The translations under genes and the position numbers were made by a program. This document shows, piece after piece, positions 8,921-18,145 of a stretch of 64,000 bases of DNA (position 1 is its first letter; each line of letters begins with the position of its first letter). The notes under the pieces are model-generated. The model was given only the letters and a program-made list of their open reading frames with translations. It was not told the DNA's origin and did no database searches. Source of the stretch: Palsa-1150 sp036490515 (lineage in GTDB: Bacteria; Myxococcota_A; Polyangia; Polyangiales; Polyangiaceae); assembly GCA_036490515.1 (NCBI GenBank), contig DASXDU010000011.1, forward strand, positions 62,001-126,000, read 5' to 3'.

Positions 8921-10081
8921 TCAGAAGCAGGTCAGCGAGTAGTAGTCGCACTCGTCGCTGCAGCACTCGCTGTTGTCGAGGCAGTCGGTGCCGGGCGGGC
9001 TGCACGTCGGGGCTCCTGCGTCGTCGCTCGAGCCGCTGCCGCACGTGCCGTCGGCTCCGCACACGAGGACGCCGCAGCAGTCGGCGTCCGTGATGCAGTC
9101 GCCGTGCTCGTAGGCGCACGCAGGCGCGCAGGCCCCGGCGACGACGTCGCAGTAGTCGCTGCAGCAGTCGCCGTCGCTGGCGCACACGTCGCCGTCGGCC
9201 GTGCAGGTCGGCCCCGCGTCGGCATCGCCTCCCGCTTCGGTCGACGTCCCACCCCCATCGGTGGTCCCCGTCGTGCCGCCGCCGGCATCGGCACCCGTCC
9301 CGGCGCCGGCGTCCGTCGTCCCTCCGGTGCCCGCGTCCTTGCCGCCGCCACCCCCGCCGCCGGTCCCTCCGCCGGTGCCGGACCCGGGGCCGCCGGGGCC
9401 GCCCTCGCCGGAGCCGCCCTCGCCCGTGCCTCCACCGCCGGTTCCGGCCTCGCTCGTCCCGGCCTCGCTGGTGCCGCCATCCGTCGTCGGCGGCGTGCCC
9501 GGCGCCGCGCACGTGCCCCCGGCGCACACCTGCGAGCAGCAGTCGGCGAACCCGGCACACGCCTGCCCGTTCGGCTTGCACGCCGCCGACGTGCACTGCC
9601 CGGAGACGCAGTCGTGGCTGCAGCAGTCGGTGGCCGCCGCGCACGCCGCGCCGCTCGCGCCACACGCCGGCGCGTCGCACGCGCCGCTCGTGCACGAGGT
9701 GCTGCAGCAGTCGCCGCTCGTCTGGCACGCCTTGCCCGCGGCGGCGCACGCCGCGCTCGCGCACGCCCCGGCCCTGCAGCTCCCGCTGCAGCAGTCTCCG
9801 TCGAGCTTGCACGCGCCGCCGACGGCGCCGCACGTCGTGCCCCCGCAGAGGCCTTGCTCGCACGACTGGCTGCAGCAGTCGCTGTAGGTCGTGCACGTCG
9901 TGCCCGGCGAGTGGCACACGCCTCCCCCCGCCTCGTTGCCGGGCGGATGGAACGCTCCTCCGTCGGAGGACGACCCCCAGCCGTCGAGGAGGCTGTCGCT
10001 CGGCGACACGGCGCATCCCTGCGCGGCGACGGCGGCGACGAGTGCAGCACCAGCGACAAAAGACAATGCGCGCAGCTTCAT
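8921..10081 (-). CDS. Cys-rich lipoprotein with eight knottin-like modules
   Basis: The ATG at 10081 gives 386 residues beginning MKLRALSFVAGAALVAAVAAQGC, a lipoprotein signal. After a short linker come five modules of about 28-30 residues with the spacing C-x6-C-x5/6-CC-x3/4-C-x4-C (for example GACKLDGDCCSGSCRAGAC). A Gly/Thr/Asp-rich low-complexity spacer of roughly 110 residues follows, then three more modules ending DECDYYSLTCF at the C-terminus. Six-Cys modules with an adjacent CC pair resemble inhibitor-cystine-knot peptides, and similar proteins are common in myxobacteria. Disulfide-bonded, protease-resistant surface display is a reasonable inference; binding partners are unknown. It is transcribed alone from the 202-bp interval beyond 10081. 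Confidence 0.85.
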   Translation of the reverse strand: MKLRALSFVAGAALVAAVAAQGCAVSPSDSLLDGWGSSSDGGAFHPPGNEAGGGVCHSPGTTCTTYSDCCSQSCEQGLCGGTTCGAVGGACKLDGDCCSGSCRAGACASAACAAAGKACQTSGDCCSTSCTSGACDAPACGASGAACAAATDCCSHDCVSGQCTSAACKPNGQACAGFADCCSQVCAGGTCAAPGTPPTTDGGTSEAGTSEAGTGGGGTGEGGSGEGGPGGPGSGTGGGTGGGGGGGKDAGTGGTTDAGAGTGADAGGGTTGTTDGGGTSTEAGGDADAGPTCTADGDVCASDGDCCSDYCDVVAGACAPACAYEHGDCITDADCCGVLVCGADGTCGSGSSDDAGAPTCSPPGTDCLDNSECCSDECDYYSLTCF

Positions 10082-10283
10082 GGTGGAACCCCTCGTGCGG
10101 AGGCCGCGCGGAGCAACGCACATGCCGCGTGCGGGGCTGCGGAATCACGAGGGTTTGTGCGTTCCCCGATCAGGGTTGCATGGATCTGCGGAGAACCCCT
10201 CTGGATCGCCGGTCACGCGCGTCGAAGAGCCGGTCGCGCACGCGCCCCACGGAGCCCTCGACGCAGGCTTCTCGGGGCCCGGA

Positions 10284-12347
10284 TCAGGCGCCTTCGACCG
10301 CCATGATGCGGACGACGCGCGAGGGAACGGTGACCTCGAACGCGCCGCCTGCGCGCGCCACGCGGCCCTCGCCCAGGAGGTCGACGAGGGCGTTCACGCC
10401 GGCCAGGGAGATGCGCGCGACGACCTCGTCGGCGGTCGGGTTCATCACGAAGACGACGCGCGGGACGCCCGCCGCGTCCTCGTGCACGGTGACGTGGACG
10501 CCCGGGGCGTCGACGGGCCACGTGGGAAGGTGGAGCTCGTCGATGCGCCGCGCGACGAGGACGTCCGCGCGCGCGATGTCGTCGAGGGCCTCGATCTCGA
10601 ACCCGGCGACGTCCATCGGCCGGCGCAGGGGGCGCATCGAGCCGTCGAGCGTGGGGACGCGAGGGCCCATCGTGACGACCGCCCCGGCCTCGCGCACGGC
10701 GTGCAGGGAGTCGACCACGTGCGGTTTGAGACCCGCGCCGGTCGCGCACACGACCCACTGCGCGCCCGCGGTCGAGTGCTCCACCGTCTCGCCGCCGGCG
10801 TACGCGAACGGCACTCCGCGCGCGTGGAGGGCGCGCTCGAACGCGCGCAGGTACGCCTCGGCCGCGATGACGGGGGCCTCGCCGAGGCCGAAGTCGCGCT
10901 CGAGGACGCTCTCGCGCCAGCCGACGCCGATGACGTTGAAGAGCGCCGGCGTGAGCGGCCCGAAGGCGTGCGTGGCGCGCGCGAGCCGGCGAAGGGCACG
11001 AGGGACGACGAGGCGCACGGGCGCGCGGCGAACGAGCGTGTGCAGGCGGGCGCGATCGATCGCCGTGAGCAGGCGCCGGTACTCGGCCGCGAACGGGCGG
11101 GGCCTGCCGTGCGGATCGATCGGCGCGCCGATCCAGCGGTCGCGCTCGACGGCCATGTAGAGGTTGAAGCCGCGCAGGCCGTACGCCATCGCGCACGTGA
11201 GTGCGTACATCGAGTCGAGCTCGTCGAGCGGCGCGAAGAACGGCGGGAAGCCGACGCCGACCTCGGCGCCGTAGGCGGGACGCTCGAGGCCCTCGCATCG
11301 TGTCGCGAGCTCGGTCGTGCGCCGGAGGATCGTCCAGTGCTCGGCGGGGGCGGCGCGGTGGTAGTAGTCGAGCCCGAGGAGATCGATCGCCGTCATCCGC
11401 CCCGGGTTGAGCGGCGTCGCCGACTCGCCGAGCGGGAGGTTGTGCGACGTCGGGATCCCGTCGAAGCCGGAGTCGGCGAGGGCCGCGGCCATGCGCTCCA
11501 TGGCCGTCGAGAGGAGCTGCTCGTGGAACTCGGTCCAGTCGACGTGGCGGGCGAGGTCCCTGGCCTCGTGAGCGTCGAAGCGCCGCGGCGGCTCCACCGT
11601 GGCGAAGCTCACGGCGTCGTCGCCCCACGCCTCGCGCAGGGCGTGCAGGTGCCGGTACTTCGCGCGGAGGAAGTCGCGGAACGCGTGGAGCGCGTCCGGG
11701 TGGTAGTCCTGATCGTAGACGCCGTCGCGGAAGTAGAGCGCCCCTTCGTTGTCGACCTGGACGAGGACGATCGGGCCCTCGGGCCAGCGGAGCGGCGAGA
11801 GCTGCTTGCCGGCGGCGCGGTACCAGCGCGCGGTCTCCTCGAGGAAGGCGTCGCTCGCGTAGCTCGGAACGGGGAACGCGACGGGCACCATCGGGAGCAT
11901 CACCGGGTGCCCGCCGGGCGTACGCGCCTGGCACTCCGGGTCCCAGACGACACGCTCGGGCAGACCGAAGAAGGTCATCTCGGCGTTGATGTGCGGCCCC
12001 GGGCGGACGATGCAGCGGAGGCCCACGTCGTGCGCCATCCGCAGGAAGGCCGCGACGTCGAGGCGCGCGTTGCGCTCGCCGAAGTCGAACTCGCCGGGCG
12101 CCGTTTCGTGGACGCCCCAGGGCACGTACGTGTCGAGGAGGCGCAGGCCCATCGCGCGCATCGCCTCGAGCCCGGCGCGCCACACGCTCGGCGGGTGACG
12201 CCAGTAGTGCATCGACCCCGCCCAGAGGGGGAGCACGTCGCCGTCGCCGAGATCGAGGCCGTGAGGGTGAAGACGCACGCGCGCGCGCGAGGCGGCCACC
12301 GCGGGAGCGGAGCCCTCGGCGGCGCGAACGGACCGGCGGCGCGCCAT
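10284..12347 (-). CDS. Glycoside hydrolase family 35-like (beta-galactosidase type)
   Basis: The 687-residue protein has a GH35-type TIM barrel from about residue 35. It carries SMHYWRHPPSVWRAGLEAMRAMG, DTYVPWGVHE and CIVRPGPHINAEM, which parallel the HYFR..., TYVPWN.HE and RPGPYICAE motifs of GH35. The putative acid/base is Glu201 in VQVDNEGALYF and the nucleophile Glu362 in AYGAEVGVG. In canonical enzymes the acid/base motif is QVENEYG, so the Asp-Asn-Glu-Gly version is a small deviation. There is no signal peptide, so action on imported galactosides or other cytoplasmic sugars is likely. It starts 3 bp after the kinase-like gene's stop, so the two are co-transcribed. Confidence 0.85.
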   Translation of the reverse strand: MARRRSVRAAEGSAPAVAASRARVRLHPHGLDLGDGDVLPLWAGSMHYWRHPPSVWRAGLEAMRAMGLRLLDTYVPWGVHETAPGEFDFGERNARLDVAAFLRMAHDVGLRCIVRPGPHINAEMTFFGLPERVVWDPECQARTPGGHPVMLPMVPVAFPVPSYASDAFLEETARWYRAAGKQLSPLRWPEGPIVLVQVDNEGALYFRDGVYDQDYHPDALHAFRDFLRAKYRHLHALREAWGDDAVSFATVEPPRRFDAHEARDLARHVDWTEFHEQLLSTAMERMAAALADSGFDGIPTSHNLPLGESATPLNPGRMTAIDLLGLDYYHRAAPAEHWTILRRTTELATRCEGLERPAYGAEVGVGFPPFFAPLDELDSMYALTCAMAYGLRGFNLYMAVERDRWIGAPIDPHGRPRPFAAEYRRLLTAIDRARLHTLVRRAPVRLVVPRALRRLARATHAFGPLTPALFNVIGVGWRESVLERDFGLGEAPVIAAEAYLRAFERALHARGVPFAYAGGETVEHSTAGAQWVVCATGAGLKPHVVDSLHAVREAGAVVTMGPRVPTLDGSMRPLRRPMDVAGFEIEALDDIARADVLVARRIDELHLPTWPVDAPGVHVTVHEDAAGVPRVVFVMNPTADEVVARISLAGVNALVDLLGEGRVARAGGAFEVTVPSRVVRIMAVEGA

Positions 12348-12350
12348 GGG

Positions 12351-13433
12351 TCAGGGTAGGACGCGCGCGAGCAGGACGGCGAGCGCGCGCATGTCCTCGT
12401 CGTCGGCGAGGCGGTCGAGCGAGGAGCGGACCTTCGCGAGGGTGGGCTCGACGAAGCGGAGGAAGGAGGGGTTGCCCTTCACGCGGTCGATGAAGACGAA
12501 GCGGCCGGCGTCCTTGAGCTTGCGCTGGACCGTGACGAGGTCGAACTCGCGCCCGAGGACGCGCCGCTCGTCCGCGCCGATGCCGCGGGCCGTCGCGTAG
12601 TCGTCGAGGCGCGCCTCGACGAAGGCGCGATCGAAGACCTGGTAGCTGTCGTTGAGCAGGGCGACGAGGTCGTAGACACGCGGCCCGAGGAGCGCGTCCT
12701 GGAAGTCGATCCAGCAGAGGCGCTCGGCCGTGCCCGGCGCCGCGCGCACCATGAGGTTGCGCGACTGGTAGTCGCGGTGCACGAAGCAGCGGGGCCACGA
12801 GGCGATGCGGTGGGCGAGCCGGCCGGCGACGGCGTCGAACGCCCCGCGGTCGTCCACGGAGAGGGCGATGCCGCGCGCCTCGAGGGCCCACTCGCGAAAG
12901 TGGTGGATCTCCCAGCCGAGGAGGTCCGCGTCGAACGCGCGGGTGCCGACGACGGACCCCGCGGGGAGATCGCCGAGGGCACGCTGCGCACGGGCGAGGT
13001 CGGTGACGGCGCGGACGTAGAGGGCCTCGCGCCGGCCGGGGTGCGCTTCGAGGTAGGCGGCGAGCGTCTCGTCGCCGAGATCCTCGAGGAGGAGCCAGCC
13101 GCGGGCCGTGTCCTCGCCGAGGAGACGCGGCACGTCGACGCCGCGCGCAGAGAGGAGGTCGTGCACCTCGAGGAAGGGCCAGCGAGCCGCGGGCGCACCC
13201 GCCTTGCCGACCTCCTCGGGCTTGGCGCCGTCGGGCACGAACATCCCGACCGCCGAGCCGTGCGCGAGCTTCACGCGAAAGTAGCGGCGCGTCGACGCGC
13301 CACCCGGCATGGGCTCGGAGTCGAGCACCCGCCCGCGCTCGGCCGGAAAGGCAGCGGCGACGAGCGCGGCGAGCGGCGCGAGGTCGAGCTCGTGTACGGT
13401 CTGCGGCTGCGGAGGGACGGCTCGAGCGGTCAT
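12351..13433 (-). CDS. APH-fold sugar kinase, AmgK-like
   Basis: The ATG at 13433 gives 360 residues. The protein-kinase-like aminoglycoside-phosphotransferase fold is evident from LLEDLGDETL (hinge), the catalytic loop CFVHRDYQSRNLMV (His219, Asp221, Asn226) and the metal-binding WIDFQDALLGP (Asp243). HRDYQSRN with a following DFQ-A--GP is the signature of COG3178, the AmgK family of anomeric N-acetylmuramate/N-acetylglucosamine kinases in cell-wall recycling. The usual neighbour murU is not here; instead the gene heads an operon with a GH35 glycosidase. Substrate assignment is therefore tentative: an amino sugar is likely from the family, other sugars are possible from context. It is divergent from rsmG with only 37 bp between the starts. 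Confidence 0.8.
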   Translation of the reverse strand: MTARAVPPQPQTVHELDLAPLAALVAAAFPAERGRVLDSEPMPGGASTRRYFRVKLAHGSAVGMFVPDGAKPEEVGKAGAPAARWPFLEVHDLLSARGVDVPRLLGEDTARGWLLLEDLGDETLAAYLEAHPGRREALYVRAVTDLARAQRALGDLPAGSVVGTRAFDADLLGWEIHHFREWALEARGIALSVDDRGAFDAVAGRLAHRIASWPRCFVHRDYQSRNLMVRAAPGTAERLCWIDFQDALLGPRVYDLVALLNDSYQVFDRAFVEARLDDYATARGIGADERRVLGREFDLVTVQRKLKDAGRFVFIDRVKGNPSFLRFVEPTLAKVRSSLDRLADDEDMRALAVLLARVLP

Positions 13434-13470
13434 TGGCGCCGGAGGCAGAGAGAGGTACCACTGCCGGACG

Positions 13471-14094
13471 ATGGCAGCCAAGCTGGCGCCGCGCATCGAG
13501 CAGACCGCGGCCGCGATGGGCGTGGCGCTGGCCCCGCCCGCGCGTGCGCACGTCGAGGCGTGGCTCGAGCGGCTGGAGGAGTGGAACGCGCGGATCGACC
13601 TCACGGCGGCGCGCACGCCCGACGAGCTCGTGGATCTCATGCTGGCGGACGCCTTGATGCTCGCGAAGCACGTCCCCGAAGGCGCGCGCGTCGTCGACGT
13701 GGGGACGGGAGCGGGCGCGCCGGGAATGGCCCTGGCGCTCCTGCGTCCGGACCTCCGCGTGACGCTGATCGAACCGCTCGGCAAGCGCGCGTCCTTCCTG
13801 CGAACCGTGATCGGCCAGACGGGCAGGACGGACGTGACCCTCGAGCGCGCGCGGGGGGAGGCCGTCGCCGGCAGGCGCGCCTGGGACGTCGCGACGTCGC
13901 GCGCGACCCTCGCGCCTCAGGCGTGGCTCGATCTGGCCGTCACGCTCGCAGGGCCGGGGGGAACGGCGTGGGTCCTCCTCGCGCGGGAGGATGCGCCCTC
14001 GCACCCGCGCGCGGCGGTCGACGCGGACCTCGCGTACACGTGGCCGCTGACGGGCGCGGCGCGGCGAGCCGTACGGTACGTCGTCGTGTCGTGA
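13471..14094 (+). CDS. rsmG: 16S rRNA (guanine527-N7)-methyltransferase RsmG
   Basis: The ATG at 13471 gives 207 residues, the normal length of the family. The N-terminal helical cap contains WLERLEEWNARIDLTAARTPDEL, typical of RsmG/GidB. The Rossmann fold begins with VVDVGTGAGAPGMALAL, the AdoMet-binding loop, followed by LIEPLGKRASFL. The enzyme methylates G527 of 16S rRNA in the cytoplasm. It lies alone rather than with mnmG/parA, and is followed after 42 bp by a Clp ATPase gene on the same strand. Confidence 0.92.
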   Translation: MAAKLAPRIEQTAAAMGVALAPPARAHVEAWLERLEEWNARIDLTAARTPDELVDLMLADALMLAKHVPEGARVVDVGTGAGAPGMALALLRPDLRVTLIEPLGKRASFLRTVIGQTGRTDVTLERARGEAVAGRRAWDVATSRATLAPQAWLDLAVTLAGPGGTAWVLLAREDAPSHPRAAVDADLAYTWPLTGAARRAVRYVVVS

Positions 14095-14136
14095 CTTTCT
14101 TGGCCAGCCGGTCGCGGTCGTGCGAGCCGTCGTTCG

Positions 14137-16578
14137 ATGACCGGCACTCGCGACTCGGACCTCGTCGCCCTGCGAAAGGCGGCCGAGGAGATGGCGAAGG
14201 GGCGCTCGGAGCGCGTCACGACGGGGCACCTGCTCGCCGCGATCGCGTCCAGGTCGGGCGGTGCCGCCGAGTTGCTCAAGGAGAGGCGCCTCGACGCCGA
14301 CGTCCTGCTCAAGGCGGCCCGCATCCTCACGGACGATCACGCCGACGCCGTGTCACGCGCGATGCAGCGGGCGCGCGAGCTCGCCGCGCGGTCGCCGGGG
14401 CGCGAGGTGACGGGCCTCCACCTGCTCTTCGCGCTCTGCCAGGAGCGCACCACCGCGGCGTACCGCGCCATCGCGCAGTGCGGCTCGGACGTCACCAAGC
14501 TCCGGACGGCCGCGATGCAGGTCGTCATGGGCATCGTGAGCCAGCGCCGCACCCCGGCGACCCAGCTCTCGTTCGCGCCTTCTCCACGCACGCCTCCGCG
14601 CACGTCCGGCCACGCCGCGCCCGCGTCCCCCGCGCCGTCTCCGTCTCCGTCACCCGCGCTCGTGCCCGCGTCCACGCACGCGTCCTCGCATGCGCACGCA
14701 CCCGTGCACGCGCACGTCGCGACCCGCCCCCGCAAGCAGCGCGCCCCCGCGACGTCTCCCGCGTCGCACGCGCGCTTCGAGCTCGACCCGAAACGCTTCC
14801 CCAGCCTCGGTGTGCTCGGCAAGAACCTCACGCTCGCCGCAGCCCGCGGGGAGCTCGATCCGGTCTTCGGGCGGGAGCCCGAGATCGACCGCACGCTCGA
14901 CGTCCTCGCCAAGCGCCACGGCAACTGCCCGTGCCTGGTCGGGCCCGCGGGGGTCGGCAAGACGAGCGTCGTGCGGGGCCTGGCGCAGCGGATCGCGGAG
15001 GGCCGCGAGGTGGCCTCGCTCGACGATCGCATCGTCGTCGAGATCGACGCGCCCGCGCTCCTCGCCGGGACGGGCGTCCGCGGCGCGCTTGCCGAGCGCA
15101 TCGCCCTCATCAAGGCGGAGGTGGGCCGCTCGGAGGGCCGGATCGTGCTCTTCTTCGACGAGCTGCACGCCCTGCTGTCGGGCGACGACGAGGTGGCTGG
15201 GGAGCTCAAGGTGGCGCTCGCGCGCGGCGAGCTCGCGTGCATCGGGGCCACCACGGTCGAGGACTACAAGCGCGTCGTGCTGGGAGACCCGGCGCTCGCG
15301 CGGCGGATGACGGCCATCGAGGTCGCGGAGCTCTCGCCCGACGAGGCGCTCCTGGCGCTCGAGCGCGTGGCGCCCGCCTTCGAGAAGCACCACGGCGTCC
15401 GCTTCGAGCCGCAGGCGATGGCGGCGGCGGTCGCATGGAGCGCGCGGTACGTGCCCGAACGGGCGCTCCCCGACAAGGCCGTCGGGCTGCTCGATCTCGC
15501 GGGCGCGCGCGCGCGTCGGCGCGGCGAGGGGCTGGTGGGACGCGAGCAGGTTGCCGACGTCGTCAGCGAGTCGACGGGCGTGCCCGTAGAGCGTCTCCTC
15601 GAGACGGACGGCGCCCGGATGATGCGCCTCGAGCAGCTCGTCGCCGAGCGCGTCGTCGGACACACCGAGTCCATCGCACGCATCGCGCGCATTCTCCGCC
15701 GCAACGCGAGCGGGTTCCGTGCGCAGCGGCCGATCGGGTCGTTCCTGCTCCTCGGTCCGACCGGCGTCGGGAAGACGGAGACCGCGAAGGCGATCGCCGA
15801 GTGCCTCTTCCACTCGCCGCACGCGATGACGCGGCTCGACTTCAGCGAGTACGCCGAGTCGCACGCGATCGCCCGCCTCGTCGGCGCCCCTCCCGGCTAC
15901 GTGGGGCACGAGGCGGGAGGGCAGCTGACCGAAGCCGTCCGCAAGCGCCCCTACCAGGTGCTCCTCCTCGACGAGATCGAGAAGGCGCACCGCGACGTTC
16001 TCGAGGCCTTCCTCCAGGTGTTCGACGAGGGCCGCATGACCGACGGTCGCGGGCGCACCGTCGACTTCACGAACGCGGTCATCGTCATGACGTCGAACCT
16101 GGGCGCGGACGTCGCCAAGCCTGCGACGCGGACGCGCATCGGCTTCGGGGCCAGGGAGGAGCGCGAGACGCGCGCGTACGAGGACGCCCTCTGCGCCGCC
16201 GCCCGCGTGGCGCTCCCGCCGGAGCTCTACAACCGCATCGACGAAGTCCTGGCGTTCGCGCCGCTCGGCCGGTCGGACGTCGCGGAGGTCGCGCGCCGCA
16301 TGCTTCGCGGTCTGGCCGAGGAGCTCGAGGCCGCGCGGGGCGTACGCCTCGACGTGAGCGACGCCGCGGTCGAGGCGCTCCTCGAATCCGGCGGCTTCGA
16401 CGCGGAGCTCGGCGCGCGACCGATGCGCAGGGCGATCGCGCGGCTCATCGAGGCCCCGATCGCGGAGATGATGCTCCGTGGCGAGCTCGAGCGCGGCGAC
16501 GTCGCGCTCGTCGACGTCGAGGACGGAGCGATCGGCGTCGACTCCGTGCGACCGTCGGGCCGGCGCGCGACTGCTTGA
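14137..16578 (+). CDS. Two-AAA+ Clp ATPase (ClpA/ClpC type, no middle domain)
   Basis: The protein has 813 residues. Residues 1-135 contain two Clp_N repeats (VTTGHLLAAI and VTGLHLLFAL). Residues about 139-212 form an unusual Pro/Ser/Ala/His linker. AAA1 has Walker A GPAGVGKT (269-276) and Walker B IVLFFDELH (336-344); AAA2 has GPTGVGKT (540-547), LLLDEIEKAH and a sensor/arginine region TSNLG. The short connection between the two AAA modules lacks the coiled-coil M domain of ClpB. An RIGFGA sequence after TSNLG sits where ClpA/ClpC/ClpX carry the IGF/L tripeptide that docks ClpP, so it may feed a ClpP protease. That is inferred. It is cytoplasmic and lies downstream of rsmG. Confidence 0.88.
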   Translation: MTGTRDSDLVALRKAAEEMAKGRSERVTTGHLLAAIASRSGGAAELLKERRLDADVLLKAARILTDDHADAVSRAMQRARELAARSPGREVTGLHLLFALCQERTTAAYRAIAQCGSDVTKLRTAAMQVVMGIVSQRRTPATQLSFAPSPRTPPRTSGHAAPASPAPSPSPSPALVPASTHASSHAHAPVHAHVATRPRKQRAPATSPASHARFELDPKRFPSLGVLGKNLTLAAARGELDPVFGREPEIDRTLDVLAKRHGNCPCLVGPAGVGKTSVVRGLAQRIAEGREVASLDDRIVVEIDAPALLAGTGVRGALAERIALIKAEVGRSEGRIVLFFDELHALLSGDDEVAGELKVALARGELACIGATTVEDYKRVVLGDPALARRMTAIEVAELSPDEALLALERVAPAFEKHHGVRFEPQAMAAAVAWSARYVPERALPDKAVGLLDLAGARARRRGEGLVGREQVADVVSESTGVPVERLLETDGARMMRLEQLVAERVVGHTESIARIARILRRNASGFRAQRPIGSFLLLGPTGVGKTETAKAIAECLFHSPHAMTRLDFSEYAESHAIARLVGAPPGYVGHEAGGQLTEAVRKRPYQVLLLDEIEKAHRDVLEAFLQVFDEGRMTDGRGRTVDFTNAVIVMTSNLGADVAKPATRTRIGFGAREERETRAYEDALCAAARVALPPELYNRIDEVLAFAPLGRSDVAEVARRMLRGLAEELEAARGVRLDVSDAAVEALLESGGFDAELGARPMRRAIARLIEAPIAEMMLRGELERGDVALVDVEDGAIGVDSVRPSGRRATA

Positions 16579-16594
16579 GGTACCCTCCTCGTTC

Positions 16595-18136
16595 ATGGGT
16601 GGAAGCGCCGAGCTGACGGGGCCGGATCTGACGAAGGGCGTGGGCGAGGGCGACGTGCCCGACGACGGCGTGCTCGTGGGCCACGCACACGGCGAACCGG
16701 TGCTCCTCGCGCGGCGCGGCGCGGACGTCTTTGCGGTGGGGGCCAAGTGCACGCACTACGGCGGGCCCCTCGGTGAGGGCCTCGTGGTGGGCGACGAGAT
16801 TCGCTGCCCGTGGCACCACGCCTGCTTCTCGCTGCGGACGGGCGCAGCGGTGCGCGCTCCCGCGCTCGACCCGATCCCGTGCTTCGACGTCACGACGCGC
16901 GACGGGAAGCTGGTCGTCCTCGGCAAGCGGGGCCCCTTGACCGCGAAGCTGCCGGGCGGCGGCCCGTCGTCGGTCGTCATCGTGGGCGGAGGGGCGGCGG
17001 GCAACGCGTGCGCCGAGGCGCTGCGCCGCGCGGGGTATGCCCGTCCCCTCACGCTCATCGGGGCCGAGGCGACGACGACCGTGGATCGGCCCAACCTGTC
17101 CAAGGACTACCTCGCGGGCAGCGCCCCCGAGGAGTGGATGCGCGTGCGCGACGAAGACTTCTACTCCCGCCAGGGCATCAAGGCGCACGTCGGCACGCGC
17201 GTGACGGCCATCGACGTCGCGGCGAAGCGCGTGCACCTCGAGAGCGGCGAGACGCGCGAGTACGGGGCGCTCGTCCTCGCGACCGGCGCGCAGCCCAACC
17301 GGCTGCCGCTCCCCGGAGCGGACCTCCCACACGTGATGACGCTCCGGACGCTGGCGGACAGCCGGGCGATCATCGCGCGCGCAGCGGATTCGAAGCGGGT
17401 CGTGGTCATCGGCGCGAGCTTCATCGGCCTCGAGGTCGCCGCGAGCCTCCGCGCTCGCGGGCTCAAGGTGCACGTCGTCGGCAAGGAGAGGGTGCCCCTC
17501 GAGCGCGTCCTCGGCGAGTCGCTCGGCGCGTTCGTGCGCAAGGTCCACGAGGAGCACGGCGTCGTGTTCCACCTGGGCGAGTCGCCGGCCAGCATCGACG
17601 CGTCGTCGGTGACCCTCGGCAGCGGCTCCACGCTCCCGGCGGACCTCGTGGTGATGGGCGTCGGCGTGCGGCCGGACACGACCCTCGCCGAGGGCGCAGG
17701 GCTCGCGGTCGATCGCGGCATCGTCGTCGACGAGCTCCTGCGCACGAGCGCCGAGGGCGTGTGGGCGGTGGGAGACGTCGCACGCTGGCCCGACCCGCGG
17801 ACGGGGGAGCGCATCCGCGTGGAGCACTGGGTCGTCGCCGAGCGGATGGGACAGATCGCGGCGAAGAACCTCCTGGCCGGGAACGTGAAGTGCGACCTCG
17901 TGCCGTTCTTCTGGAGCGCGCACTACGACGTCACGATCAACTACGTGGGGCACGCCGAGTCGTGGGACCGGATCGACGTCTCGGGCGACGTGACCGCCCG
18001 CGACGCGGCGATCGCCTTCCGGAAGGGCGACAGGACGCTGGCCGTGGCCACCATCGGCCGCGACGGAGCCGCACTGGAAGCGGAGCGTGCGATCGAGGAG
18101 CGAAACGAGAAGCGGCTGCGCGTGCTCGTGCCGTGA
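16595..18136 (+). CDS. Rieske 2Fe-2S / FAD-dependent pyridine nucleotide oxidoreductase
   Basis: The ATG at 16595 gives 513 residues. An N-terminal Rieske domain (about 10-112) has its two metal-binding boxes CTH (Cys52, His54) and CPWHH (Cys71, His74). It is fused to a reductase of the AIF/ferredoxin-reductase type with FAD-binding VVIVGGGAAGNACAEAL (from about 127), NAD(P)-binding VVVIGASFIGLEVAASL (about 270) and GVWAVGDVA near the C-terminus. The architecture matches AIFM3-like proteins, in which the Rieske domain probably exchanges electrons with the flavin. Electron partner and physiological substrate are unknown. It follows the Clp gene after 16 bp and converges with the gene ending at 18146. 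Confidence 0.9.
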   Translation: MGGSAELTGPDLTKGVGEGDVPDDGVLVGHAHGEPVLLARRGADVFAVGAKCTHYGGPLGEGLVVGDEIRCPWHHACFSLRTGAAVRAPALDPIPCFDVTTRDGKLVVLGKRGPLTAKLPGGGPSSVVIVGGGAAGNACAEALRRAGYARPLTLIGAEATTTVDRPNLSKDYLAGSAPEEWMRVRDEDFYSRQGIKAHVGTRVTAIDVAAKRVHLESGETREYGALVLATGAQPNRLPLPGADLPHVMTLRTLADSRAIIARAADSKRVVVIGASFIGLEVAASLRARGLKVHVVGKERVPLERVLGESLGAFVRKVHEEHGVVFHLGESPASIDASSVTLGSGSTLPADLVVMGVGVRPDTTLAEGAGLAVDRGIVVDELLRTSAEGVWAVGDVARWPDPRTGERIRVEHWVVAERMGQIAAKNLLAGNVKCDLVPFFWSAHYDVTINYVGHAESWDRIDVSGDVTARDAAIAFRKGDRTLAVATIGRDGAALEAERAIEERNEKRLRVLVP

Positions 18137-18145
18137 GCCCAGCCG

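Noticed and set aside
10213..14340. A 1,375-codon minus-strand frame across the GH35, kinase and rsmG region
   Set aside because: It is a shadow of the GH35 and kinase genes in another frame, rich in Arg and Pro, with no domain.
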